Shown: positions 47,013-58,740 of the stretch, piece by piece
Layout: each line of letters begins with the position of its first letter
How positions within the stretch are numbered: position 1 is the first letter of the stretch
Assembly (NCBI GenBank): GCA_936432065.2
Contig: OW386290.2
Span: 55,322,843-55,386,842 of the forward strand
Length of the DNA: 64,000 nucleotides
Source of the DNA: Rutpela maculata
Taxonomy: Eukaryota; Arthropoda; Insecta; Coleoptera; Cerambycidae
Direction of reading: 5' to 3'
The notes under the pieces: model-generated
What the model was told of the DNA's origin: nothing
Seen by the model: the letters and a program-made list of their open reading frames with translations, nothing else
Database searches by the model: none
Translations under genes and position numbers: made by a program

Positions 47013-47030
47013 AATGTGGCTCGAAGACCA
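47013..47030 (-). promoter_or_regulatory. putative tRNA primer-binding site of the BEL/Pao element
   Basis: TGGTCTTCGAGCCACATT on the minus strand begins two bases inside the 5' LTR edge. It starts TGG, complementary to a tRNA CCA end. The matching tRNA was not identified. Confidence 0.6.
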
Positions 47031-47032
47031 AA

Positions 47033-47494
47033 TGAATTATCTTCTCAATTTCTAAAGTATAACAATTTTAACAATACGAAGGACCACCTATTTTGATCTA
47101 AACAGAAAAGCATGTGTGACCTACCTTGTAATCCCTTACTTTTACATGAAAGTGTGGCGGACTCCGAGGCTTCTCTGTCGCCGGCACATTGTCCACAGAT
47201 CGAGGAGCTCTAGAGCTGTGTTCTCGCTAGTTGGTTGGATATGTCTCCCACACCATAGGATTTAGTTATAGGGAACTAAATCTGGATTGATTGGCATAAA
47301 CTTGCCGAATTAGCAGTACATTGACTACATGACTTCACACAAAGAGTTCTCAATGCAAACTGAGTAGAGATTGACAAAATCTCTCGGAAGGTCGCTGGTT
47401 TTGGCGGCAAGGCATTCCATTGGTCGATACAAACACTGTCGCTCAAATAAAGTGGCGCATTATTTTTAAATTTCTATTTCGCGAACACGAAACA
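47033..47494 (-). repeat. 5' LTR of the BEL/Pao element
   Basis: 462 bp. It starts TGTTTCGTGTTCGCG and ends GATAATTCA on the minus strand, and drives transcription of the element by position. Confidence 0.93.
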
Positions 47495-47499
47495 ATATT

Positions 47500-47800
47500 A
47501 TTGATGGAAAGCGTAAAAATCCACCCTAATATATAGAGATTCATTGAAAACCTGTTCTCACTCTAGAGAATAAAACTTTCAATACGATCTAAGAAGATCT
47601 ATTATCTACAGGGTGGAGTCCACCAAAGAGATTCTTTAAGTCCTCTATTATTCTGCATATTACCCTTCTCGATTGAGCTTAGAAAAACAAATGGATATAA
47701 ATCCCGACCAACTAAAGGATAAAATAAAATCAGTAGCCTCTTTGGCATGGATGATCTTAATTTATACACATTTAGCAAAAAAAAAATCTAGAAATATCCT
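47500..47800 (+). pseudogene. R2/R4-like LINE reverse transcriptase, piece right of BEL
   Basis: After the ATATT duplication the frames read MESVKIHPNI, then YLQGGVHQRDSLSPLLFCI (relative of the QGDSLSPLLF motif B) and FGMDDLNLYTFSKK (relative of the YMDDL catalytic motif). These follow motif A at 41400-41517, so the two pieces belong to one LINE split by the BEL/Pao insertion. Stops and frame changes show the LINE was already decayed. Confidence 0.65.
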
Positions 47801-50800
47801 TAGACTGTCTGTCAATATATGTGATTAATCGGAATGATATTGAGTTTGCAAGTGCATTTTACACATGATCAGGGGAATATCGGGCGATGTAAGCGAAGAC
47901 ACCGAGCTAGTTGTAGCATTATAAAATATCATAGTGCGGGAGAGTCATGCAAATTCGTGGGTGTTTCCCAAGGTGCAACGCTTTTTATGCCTAATGCATA
48001 AAAACATTCACATGCGTACGGCAGCTAGTTTGTTTCGGAGATCAAAAAGAGGAGTGAGTAATAGAGTAAACACAGACAAACAATAGAGGGCGCCACTTGG
48101 AAAATAGTTAATTTAGAAATGAAATTCTGTCAGCCAGGAAACAAAGTTTTAGCTGGCACATACCATGCGATGGAAAGTACTGAAATTTTAACTAGTATCG
48201 TCTTAACCACAGTACGAAATTATTCATCAAGTCTAAGCAATGTTTGAATGAGTATCAAGACATGAGAGCACTTAGACATGGACAACATTTATTAAAATTA
48301 CCCAAATTGTGTGTACAAAAAAATTACATTTAAGATTAATTACACTAGTGATTTGAATTAAAATTTCAATCAAAGTACTCTAGGTTATCTTGCTAGCATA
48401 TGAATTTAAGTATGTGACAGGGTGCTTACCCTTCTCTCTAATAAATTTGCTATTGAAAAGTCTTTACTAAAAGAGCTTTTTATGTGAGGTTAAAAGTTGA
48501 AAACAAAACTAGGCTATCTTGTCCTACTATATTATAGCGCAATGCCTAAGCACCATGGTACCATGTTTAGCTTTTACAGCGACATGCTTACAGAAATTCA
48601 TTTGAGTACACTTGAAATCGAACTGAAGGTTCACAACTTATGACTCGATAAATGATCTAATATCGTTAAATGATTTAATTTAGTTATTGTCACAAAGAAA
48701 TTTACTAAATTGGTGGCCATAAGAAATTAAGAAAGAAAAAACCTTATAAATTCCGGCAGTCCGGTGAGATTCTGAGTCGTCCTCCGTGACACCTAGAGCA
48801 CATCTCCCAGCGCTTCAGTGTCTTCGTGCGACTTCTCCCCACAAGATTCCAGTGAACAGCTGCTACTCCAGCATAGGTGCCCCCGGATTAAAATGAATGA
48901 ATTTCAACACAGTGAGTGACAGGATGGCGCGGACCAAGACCAATTAAACAAGCCAGCACGAGGCGCTTCCAAGAGGATCAACATAACCAATAATAAAACC
49001 ACGTGTTTTTTTCCAGAACATTACCAGAACAAATCGCAGGATCTAAACATTCCAAACACTCTGCAATGCACAATTCAAATAAGAATTCCATTATACAAAT
49101 TCTAAATAAAAAGCTTACCTCCATAGAGAGCATTACCCAGCAAAAAAAAACGCCAGCTAAACACAGCTTTCTAAACACTCTTAACATTCGCGGCAAGAGT
49201 AGTACGACAGGACACGCAAGGACATCATCCACGAATCCATGAAAATATCACTTTAGCTACGATGCCACCAAAATTCCTCCAAAGGAAGAGCGTGTCCGCA
49301 AGGCTTCGCGGTTTTCGCAAAAAGGACGTCTTTTGACCATTCCCCCAGCATTACCAACATAAAACTAGTTACAAAAAAAATCCTCCACCACCTTGAGCAA
49401 CAAAACGTGTTATACTCAATTTAAGAACATAAGAGGAGTAAATTCCATAGGCTGAAACTATTAAACCCTAGTAAATGAATAAATAAACCTAATCCAGTTA
49501 CACACCTTTAAAATGACATCATCAAATTACCGGACCAAAAGTTTTACAGTATGCAACACACAATTTTAAATACTAAATTACTAGAAATTAGAGTTTTAGC
49601 ATTTTAAAATGGAGACCTTCAGCATACAACTCTAGTAAAAGAGACTCTCCATAAAAGAAGCGCTAGTGGATGTCTTATCTCTCCACCAAAAATAAAATTT
49701 CTGCAACAAACAAACAACAAACATGCTGGTCGTCCTTTGTTGGGCGGTAAATGAGATACAGGGGCTCCAGAAGGCAATTTGTACCCAAGATCTTCCATAA
49801 AAATGTATCTACCCACCCCACACGATCTGGGAAGAAGAGGGTTTTATTGGTTTGGAATATCTGTATGATAAAATAACACTGGATACACCTATTCGAACAC
49901 TTAAAAGTAACATTTTACTAGCACAAATAGTTACGATGCATGAAAAAGAGAAAAAAAGGAATGTTCTTATTTAGAGCTGCTCTAAACTCGTACTATCAGA
50001 GCCTTTGACTGATGCAGAGCAGGATAATCTGCTGAGACAATACAAGGACAAGCGTATGCGCTTGTCTTTTATAAACATCTACGAGATCATGTTTAACAAT
50101 TTTACATTTGCTTTCCTCAAGTTGACAAGCTTAAAGTTGGACATTGATGGTTTTAGATTTGCGAACTCGAAAGCTGAGTACTACCAACCCAGACATAGTG
50201 CTTCTGGATTTAATTCAATGTATTTATTGAGTTCTCTTCTCCAGCGGAGAGAAACGTTACTTTGAAAGAAATCCAGAAATGAGATAAATATAGAGACTTT
50301 CTCGGATTTTGTAAAATATATCCAGATTTTGTAATTAAATTGGTGGTCTTGATAATAATAATTGGCAGTCTTGGAAGAATCAGGCTGTCTTTTCTTAAGA
50401 AACTCACGCAATTCCTGTCTATAGATTAGCCTCCACGCCGCTGGCAGCTAGAATGGACAAGAAGCAGCTCTGCTGAGTTCGCTCTGTGTTGTGAGGTAGC
50501 ACGAGGTTGCGTTTCAGGTAGTATCAACATCACGTAATGATGATTGTGATGAAATTGTGATAATAATGGTATAATGGGGATAATGACGATAATGAGGATA
50601 ATGTTGATAATAATAGTACATAGAAGGAATATACAGCAACACCGCTCCACCTTTTAGCAGCGTATACGCAGAAGCTATACACTGTAGTGAATATACCATC
50701 CATCGCGGAGGAAATGTAAAATGTCGGTTCCTTTTCTATTGGATGTTACGCAAATAAAATATACATAGTCTTCTTAGAATAGGAGAGGCGAATTTCCATA

Positions 50801-51440
50801 AATACTGTAGTAAGGATACACGAATATCGGTCGTCTAGAAAAATTATAGATACATATATAGCACTCTTGTTTAGATGCAGTGTTATTTATATATTTGGAG
50901 TCGATTTATTTGTTTCAGAAATATTAGAAATGCCTTTTTTTGAATGAAAAGAAAATGCACACATTTTAATTAAAGTTTCATTAGTTTATAAAATACAAAA
51001 ATATATAAATTTATTAAATTGAAAACATTGAAGAATTTCACCTTCAAAAAAATTATTAATTACCTTAATTATAATCCAACGTATACAGGTTTAATTACAT
51101 TTGATATGAATAATTTACTAGTATTAATATTTTACTCGTTTATTTAACAGGAACTATCAAACTCCTAAAATATGGACATAGAACAGATAGATATCTTCCA
51201 CCTAAATTAGTTCGTGACAAATCCAAGACGATCTTAAAAATGCTGTCGGAATCTATCTATATATGGTCTTTATATCTTTCTTTCAAGGTACCTTCCGACA
51301 GAGTGATGTATCGCTTACATTTTTTCGTGGCTACAAACCTTATCAGTATGTCATCAAACTTATTGGTTTCCTTTTCACCAGTGATTTTGTCTATATCCCA
51401 GTAAATATTTGCCATCTAAATATCTTTTTTGTTATTATTC
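47801..51440. other. intergenic, small unrecognised frames only
   Basis: Open frames at 48978-49242, 49619-49816 (-) and 50005-50265 (+) match no family I know. A GATAAT-type microsatellite spans about 50525-50610. No repeat pair or host exon could be supported. Confidence 0.5.
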
Positions 51441-51444
51441 TTAT

Positions 51445-52148
51445 ACAGGGTGTCCCGAAACTCCCGCCTTCCCCTTTAGGTGCTAATTCTCCATGCAAAA
51501 ATAGTAAGAAAAGTTCCTATAAACATGTGTCCGGAAATGCTTCCTAACGGAGCTACGGCCCACTAAGGATGGCGCAAAAATACTTTTGCTAATTATCTCG
51601 GAAATTATTTGGGACAACTTTATGAAACTTAGTTAACTTTTTTCGATTAATAAAGGTTATTGTTTTACGCATACTTTGAAAAATAAATAATGCGCATTTA
51701 GCAAACGAATACGTAATATTTCGGTTAGACCGCTTTTACTCGAAAACGGCTTGCCATATGGCTAATTGTAAAGAGGACCTTTTTTATGCAGAATTAACCA
51801 GGGAATCATAATCAGGGATTAAAATACTAAAAATGTCAAATGGCAAAATTAATATGTATAAACAAAGAACACCGACCCCTCGTTTCTCCGCTCCTGGATA
51901 AAATTAATTTTGGCTAATACTATAAAACAATAACCTTTACTAATCGAAAAAAGTTAACCAAGTTTCATAAAGTTGTCCCAAATCATTTCCGAGATAATTA
52001 GTAAAAACACCTATTTTTGCGCCATTCTTAGAGAGCCGTAGCTCCCTTAGGAAGCATTTCCGAACACATGTTTATAGGAACTTTTCTTACTATTTTTGCA
52101 TGGCGAATTGGCACCTGAAGGGGAAGGCGGGAGTTTCGGGACACCCTG
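51445..52148. mobile_element. 704-bp foldback with CAGGGTGTCCC ends and TA duplication
   Basis: CAGGGTGTCCCGAAACTC on the left mirrors GAGTTTCGGGACACCCTG on the right, allowing one offset. Arms are about 300 bp, and TA flanks both ends (51443-51444, 52149-52150). It has no coding capacity; a mariner-type MITE common in arthropods is likely. Confidence 0.85.
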
Positions 52149-52429
52149 TATATGGTGTAGCTTTATTATATAAGGCGTAATATTTAAAATAATTCATCGT
52201 GTCAAATTTCGCATTTTTAGTCGATATTTGTGTTCAGTGTGTAATCAAAATTCATTTTTCTGTATAAAAAATACCATAAGTACGTTAACAGAACGAATTG
52301 TGTGAATAATATTAATTACTGTAAATGATTTCTTAATGTTAAAATGTTTTTATTTTCATAAAAGTTACTTTTTACTTCCATACGCATACCGAAGGGAACT
52401 ATTGTAATCGTGAAAAAATCATACTCCGG

Positions 52430-53990
52430 GATTTCTGCAGATTTTCACTTTCAGATTATGTTGATTACGTAAATTAAAGTCTTTTAATTCCGTCAGTCAG
52501 TCTGTCTGTCTGTCCACCCGTCCGTCAGTCTGTCGCACAGTGGTGCTTTTATTGAAAACTGGCGCCAAAAAACCTAGCCAATTTTCGATAAAAATTTACG
52601 AAACTTGGTAGAGTTAAGTACTTGGGTATGTTAAATATGGTGTTGCTGCAGAATTTTTTTTTTTTTCAATATGACGGCTTCAAAATTGGGATGAGAAGAA
52701 GCAAGAAATATGAAAAATTCAATAGAATAACACAAAAAATAAGTCCTGATCCTGAAACTTGACCCGAGTAGTTTTATGTATTTTTTTACGCTGAATTCGA
52801 ATCCGACCTCAGAAAAGCCCAAACACCCTCAAAATTTTGAGCTGGAGTGAAAAAACACCCTTAGAATAGGGTAAAATCGCTCCTCGTATATGGTGACAAT
52901 AAGTACATGCAAAAAGTACTACTAATGTACAGTACAGTACAGTCATAGGTTTTTGAGGTTGCTGATTTCAAATTTAATTCTTAGGGTGAAAACCGAGTAA
53001 AATTGGGGTTGAAAGGGGTGTAAAAATGAAAGTTTGACAAAATGCGTGATTTTCATTCTAAAACTTTATTTCTAGGAACATTTGAGCTTTCAAATTTTAA
53101 ATTTCAACGTGCCAAAAGCCAAAAATCGAGTAAAATAGGAGTTGAAATAGAAAGTTAAAAAAAAAAACGTTATTTAGATTCTGAAATTATATTTTTAGGG
53201 GTTTTGAACTTGTTGAGTTCAAGTTCGAATCCGATCTCAGAAAAACCCATGTGTCCTCAAAATTTTGAACTTGACGATTTCGACAGTTGACAGCTGCTAT
53301 TCAGCTGTCATTCAAACATATATAATACAAAAACTTAAATAATCAGCATTTGAAATCAGCAACCTCAAAAATCCCTAGAAATAAACTTTTAGAATGAAAA
53401 TCACGCATTTTGTCATATTTTCATTTTTACACACCTTTCAACCCCCATTTTACTCGATTTTCACTCTAAGAATGAAATTTGAGATCAGCAACCCCAAAAA
53501 CCCTGAGATTGTACATTAGGAGTACTTTTTGCATGTACTTATTCTCACCATATATGAGGAGCGATTTTACCCTATTCTTAAGATGTTTTTTCGCTACACT
53601 TAAACATTTTTGAGGGTGTTTGGGCTTTTCTGAGGTCGGATTCGAATTCAGCGTCGAAAAATACATTGGACTACTCGGGTCAAGTTCCAGGATCAGGACT
53701 TATTTTTTGTGGCTGGGTTATTTTATTGAATTTTTCATATTTCTTGCTTCTCTCCCCCAATTTTGAAGCCGTCATATTGAAAAAAAAAAAAAAATTCTGC
53801 AGCAACACCATATTTAGCATACCCAAGTACTTAACTCTACCAAGTTTCGTAAATTTTTATCGAAAATTAGCTAGGTTACCGATGTTTGACGCCAGTTTTC
53901 AATAAAAGCACCACTGTGTGTCGGTCTAATGTCTGTCTGTCTATTGACGCTGCTTCTACAGAACTACTTCGCGAAGATCAGTAGGTAGTT
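52430..53990. repeat. large foldback, about 1.5 kb
   Basis: Arms 52545-53090 and 53375-53925 pair over most of their length (for example GCAGCAACACCATATTTAGC opposite its complement). Outer TCTGTCTGTC tracts lie on both sides (52497-52540, 53925-53945). A solo outer fragment lies at 8640-8760. No genes. Confidence 0.8.
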
Positions 53991-54019
53991 GAAGCTATTG
54001 AAAATGAAGAACTGGGATA

Positions 54020-54390
54020 CACTCCCAGTGAAAAATATACAGGGGGACACCTAAAAAAAAAAAAACAATACAACGGAAGAATATTTGGCATGTAGTTGAA
54101 AAATATACAGGATCACTCTAAAAAAATAATTAAAAAATGTGATGACGTGATGACAATAATCTCTCGCATGAAGTTAACACAACTATCAAAGAAACAAAGA
54201 AAAATATTAAAAGAAGATACTGGGTGGTTACACTGGACGACAATACTACGCATACAGTTAACACAACTGTAATGAAAGAAAAATATGAAAAAAATACAGG
54301 GTCGTCACCATTATATAAAATATATTTAAAAATGTGGCGGACGGCAATAATATTTCGCATGTAGTTAACATAACAGTTAAAGAGACATAT
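54020..54390. repeat. degenerate tandem array, about 85-100-bp units
   Basis: Four units share GAAAAATATACAGGG, a GTGATGACG-like word, and CGCATGTAGTTAACACAACTGT. A single further unit occurs at 15419-15510. Confidence 0.65.
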
Positions 54391-54439
54391 AGTCCTGTTA
54401 ATGAATAGTTTCTAGAAATACCGAGATCACAATTTTTGA

Positions 54440-54620
54440 CTTGAGGGCTGTGTTTGGACTATTTAGGAGCTAAACATATCAAAAGTCCCCGAACGTAGGA
54501 GGTGGGGGGGGGGAGCAAGTGGCACGAAGAAGGTCCCGGTTTTTGGTTTTTAGCTCATATCTCTAAAACGGTTAGCCATAAGTTAGCCAAAAAGTGGCTG
54601 TATGCAAAATTAAAGCTGAC
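54440..54620. repeat. half-copy of the foldback family at 29074-29640
   Basis: TGTTTGGACTATTTAGGAGC, ACATATCAAAAGTCCCC and the following G-run line up with the left arm at 29130-29230. The opposite arm is absent. Confidence 0.55.
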
Positions 54621-54869
54621 TAAATTTTCTACAATAATGTTTCTATTAATTTTTGTCTTATCTGTTATGGTTCAGTAATGGATTGTATATATTTTAACAG
54701 TATTCCAACTTTATTATAAATTTATTATAAATTGAATAGAAATTTTAATAACCATCGAAGAAAAAATTCCTTGTACAGATATCCGTTTCACAGAATGAAC
54801 TCAAGTGTCGAATAAAAAATGTCTTTGCGTCTGTAAGTATGTGTGCGCGTCTATATGTATGTGTGCATG

Positions 54870-55790
54870 TATACCGTTTCTTGTAAACACGATAACTTCT
54901 GTTAGACTTAAAATGTTTAATTACAATTTGGAACAAATATAAAACAGCACATTACAATAATCCCTATTGAAATTGGCCATATCTGTAATACATGGTGAAA
55001 ACCAGAGGCCTACAAACTCTCACTCATAATAATCTCATTAAAAATACCACGCTCCATATTTTAGGATAACATTGATGTATCATTTGAAGACCTAAGTGGA
55101 TAAAGGTGTTATGTCACACTTTTAAAGTTTTGAGTAAATTAAACAAAACGGTTTTGAGTTGGAACTTATTTATTTTGTCTTCGATTCAAATGAATAATAC
55201 CTCATAAAATAGATAATTCTTTTGTTTACACTAATATTAAAGAACAATATCAAGCTGTTATGAAACTAGATTTTTCTGTCCAAAACTGTGTACATCCACT
55301 AAAATTACTGGTTGTATGTATGACATGGCGCCTTTATAATTAAAAAGTTTCTATAAAATATTACAAATTTAGAATTCACCGTTTATTGGGTGTTAAATCT
55401 ATATCAGGGGTGTTCAAAAATTGCATAAAGTAATTTTTTTAAAAAATGCGACATATAACACCTTCATCCACTTAGGTCTTCATTTAGTTTAAATAAGTTG
55501 GTTTGCTTAACATACACCCGGCATATTGCGGTTTATAAATCTTATACCTCTTATTTTTGTATGCTTAATCAAAAACCTTAGTAATATTTTGTCCTGAAAT
55601 TAAAATAAAACCTATTTTACGTATGAGAGTGAAGGCCTCTGGTTATCATCATGTATTATAGATATGGCCCAATTTCAATAGGGACTTTTGTAACATGTTG
55701 TTTTACATACGTTCCAAATTGTAATTACATATTTTAAGTCTGACAGAAGTTATCGTGTTTACAAGAAACGGAATACACGCAGTTTGTACT
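54870..55790. repeat. foldback, about 0.9 kb
   Basis: CCGTTTCTTGTAAACACGAT near 54875 opposes ATCGTGTTTACAAGAAACGG near 55755. Pairing continues inward through CCTATTGAAATTGG and CCTAAGTGGATAAAGGTGTT. No coding sense. Confidence 0.8.
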
Positions 55791-55799
55791 TTCTGTAAT

Positions 55800-57150
55800 T
55801 GATCTGTAACATTTTTTCGATAAAGTAATACTTTTCGAGATACTTGACGAAAGCCGTTTGGAAATACCTTTTTTTTTTAAGCTAAAATCGCAATTTTAAA
55901 GTCGTTATAACTTAAAAACTATCAATTTATGTGAAAAATTGAATAGAACCTTTTCTTCTTAAAATTTGATTCTACTTCAGCTCCAATAAATATATATATT
56001 TTTAAGTGCCACCCCCTGAGAGGGGGTAGCATCCATCCCCTATAAATTAGCAAGCCCCCACACAATAAGAAATTTTTCTGTGAAGCATTTACTATTATAA
56101 TGCCAAAAATGAACGAAATCCGTTCAGTGTGACATTATTACGAAGTTTTGCATATTTTTACCTCTAGATACTGTACTTTTATTGAGATCTTTATAAGCTT
56201 TATTTTGTACATAACCATTTTTGTCGTGAATTCAACGAGAAATCGCGAAAAATCATATTTCCGTGACCTTTTCCCACTGCAAGGTGGGGGTTCCGTTCGA
56301 GTGAAATCAATTAAGGATTTCTCAATGACAACCCAGTGAACCAATTAAGATAAGAAATCTTTCTGAATTTCTGAAATTTTTGTGACTTGGAGACTGGCCT
56401 AAATAAATTGTCTTTGACAATAAAAATATGCTTTTTAATTAACTATGACCGAATTCTATTAGCCTTAGTTTACGAATAGACCGCATACGGATTATTTTTG
56501 TTTAGCTAACTACCGAAGTTTGTATGTAATTAGGGAACCGTTCAAATTTGCCTTCATTCACCCTGTGGCAAATCTACTGTACAGATTCAGTAATAAGCGC
56601 AATTTATGATCAAATATTTATTATCGATCCTGATTGCTCTTTGATAACCAACAATTTTGAAAGGTACAAATAACTCCGTCGATTACAGCACAATAATTTG
56701 ATATATTATGTATGTTTTATACACTTCCGTGCTTCTAGAGTATTAGTTTAATCGTTCGGAATTCCCGATAATTTTTTGTGCTTAAATAGTGGTGCTTGGA
56801 TTGTTGTTTATTACAGCTGCAACTTGAAAGCGATAGTAAGCGGTAATATTAGTAAGAAATATGAAGTTATAAACGTATCTGTGAACTGATTTAGATGATT
56901 TATAGTTCATGGGTTAAATAGCCAGCTGATTGATGCATACATTTCACAATATAAAACTTGTTTTGTTTCGATAACTATGCGTTTTTTGTATACAGCATTT
57001 TTTATTTCCACGCCAAGTAAATATTTTCGTTACCATAGTTTTTTGAAACGGATGTAAAATTATGTGATTTCTATTTGCGATGTGGGCACGTTTAGACACA
57101 TCTACGTCACTATACATGTCGGCAACCGACTATATACAGGTTGGCATACT
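55800..57150. other. intergenic, nothing recognised
   Basis: Includes a small CCCCCTGAGAGGGGG hairpin near 56013. No supported gene. Confidence 0.5.
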
Positions 57151-57159
57151 GTTGATAGA

Positions 57160-57270
57160 ATATACCCAAGAATTGTAAACAGATGGAGGATAGCTAGTTC
57201 CCTATGCTGCAACGTTCGTCACTTGCCGGCAAAGCTATGACGTCACGGCGAGACCCAAATCTGTTGTTTA
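57160..57270. repeat. outer inverted repeat, left copy
   Basis: ATACCCAAGAATTGTAAAC with GGAGGATAGCTAG is the diverged reverse complement of 62345-62445 (CCAAGGATAGCCAG and CCCAAGAACTGTAAAC in inverse). The pair encloses the nuclease element and the THAP-like start. Confidence 0.5.
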
Positions 57271-57766
57271 CGTTTCTGACGGCATTGCTTCTCTGTGTTT
57301 AGTGGTGTGATTATTAAGTCTTGTCTACTTATTTACTGGACATCTCATATTAATCCACTGCATTTAGTGAAAAATGAGCCGCATCATCAGACCATTTCAT
57401 ACAAAAGCAAATGTTGGTTTTCCAGGTAGGTTCTGGTGTCCTTAATAAGGTCTCAAAAGTTCCCGAAGTGGGAGTGTAAGGATAAAATTTGGCAACGCTG
57501 TAAAGGGCTAAAATCGTGCTCTGAAACGAATTTTTCGAGATATCTCGGTTTTCATTGCCTCTACGACAAAAATACATCAGGCCAAAAAGAAAGCTATGGA
57601 AATTCTCTATAAAAAAGATACAAGGTCTTTTTTTCGTATACGCAATAGTTTTCTTGAAAAATTCCAGTAAGTCACACCTAAAATCAAAAAAAATTTTTGT
57701 GGCAGTTTTTATTGCACGGAGGGTTAAAGCATAAAAAATATCCGAAAGGACTTTTTCTGTAAGGAT

Positions 57767-58464
57767 AAAAGGACCCCGCACTAATCTTATGGAAATTGGG
57801 TTTCGGTCAAATTTGTTCATATTACAGGATTTTGTAGCCCTTGAGGTCCTGATTAAAAGTCTTCATGGGCACATTGTTCCAAATGCCTTACTTTTGGAGT
57901 TACAGATGCTTGAATGTTAATAACACAGGTCTACAAAAAAGGAAAAAGTCTAGTCCTAAGGTTCTCATCTAACTTTTCTAAAGTATTCTTACCACCTCTT
58001 TCATCCCCTAAAAAGGGCAGACACAAGGTCTTGTCCCAAGGTTCTCATATAACTTTTCTGAAGTATTTTGAAGTGCTGACGCCAATTTTGACCACCCTCT
58101 TTATCTCCTAATATTTTTGTTTTGTCCAAAATTGGTTTCAGCGTGTCAAAATACTTCAGGACAAGACCTTTTTCTGCCCTTTTTTAGGGGTAAAAGGTAT
58201 GGTGGAGGAAAAATGCTCTTGTCCAAAATTGGCTTTAACGCGTCAAAATGCTTATACAGAAAATACATTAAAGTTAGATGAGAACCTTGGGACAAGACCT
58301 TGTGTCTGCCCTTTTTAGAGGATGAAAGGGGTGGTAAGAATACTTTAGAAAAGTTAGATGAGAACCTTAGGACTAGACTTTTTCCTTTTTTGTAGACCTG
58401 TGTTATTAACATTCAAGCATCTGTAACTCCAAAAGTAAGGCATAAGATTAGTGCGGGGTCCTTT
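57767..58464. repeat. foldback inserted in the left arm
   Basis: AGGACCCCGCACTAATCTTATG and its complement bound two arms meeting near 58110. Each arm contains GGTCTACAAAAAAGG and AAGGTTCTCATCTAACTTTT. Related pieces occur at 24985-25110 and 30225-30330. Confidence 0.75.
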
Positions 58465-58740
58465 GGCAACGCTGTAAAGTTCTAAAATCGTGCTCGGAAA
58501 TGAATTTTTCGAGATATCTCGGTTTTCATTGCCTCTACGACAAAAATACATCAGGGCAAAAAGAAAGCTATGGAAATTCTCTATAAAAAAGATAGAGGGT
58601 CTTTTTGTCGAATACGCAATAGTTTTCTTGAAAAATGCCAGTAACTTATACCTAAAATCAAAAAAATTATTTGTGGCAGTTTTCATTGCACGGAGAGTTA
58701 AAACATAAAAAAAAATCCGATACGACTTTTTCTCTGTTAA

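Larger units (their letters stand above)
41518..47494 (-). mobile_element. BEL/Pao LTR retrotransposon, young but defective
   Basis: Two 462-bp LTRs (TG...CA) flank a 5.05-kb interior, and ATATT is duplicated at both ends (41513-41517, 47495-47499). On the minus strand the order is primer site, Gag, zinc knuckles, protease, RT, RNase H and integrase C-terminus, as in the BEL/Pao group. The LTRs differ at only two positions that I can see, so insertion was recent. A UAG between Gag and Pol, a one-base loss in Pol and loss of the integrase core make this copy defective. Confidence 0.93.

Noticed and set aside
48978..49242. 79- and 84-codon frames on opposite strands as a possible gene
   Set aside because: They overlap each other, lack known motifs and have no supporting splice or promoter signals.
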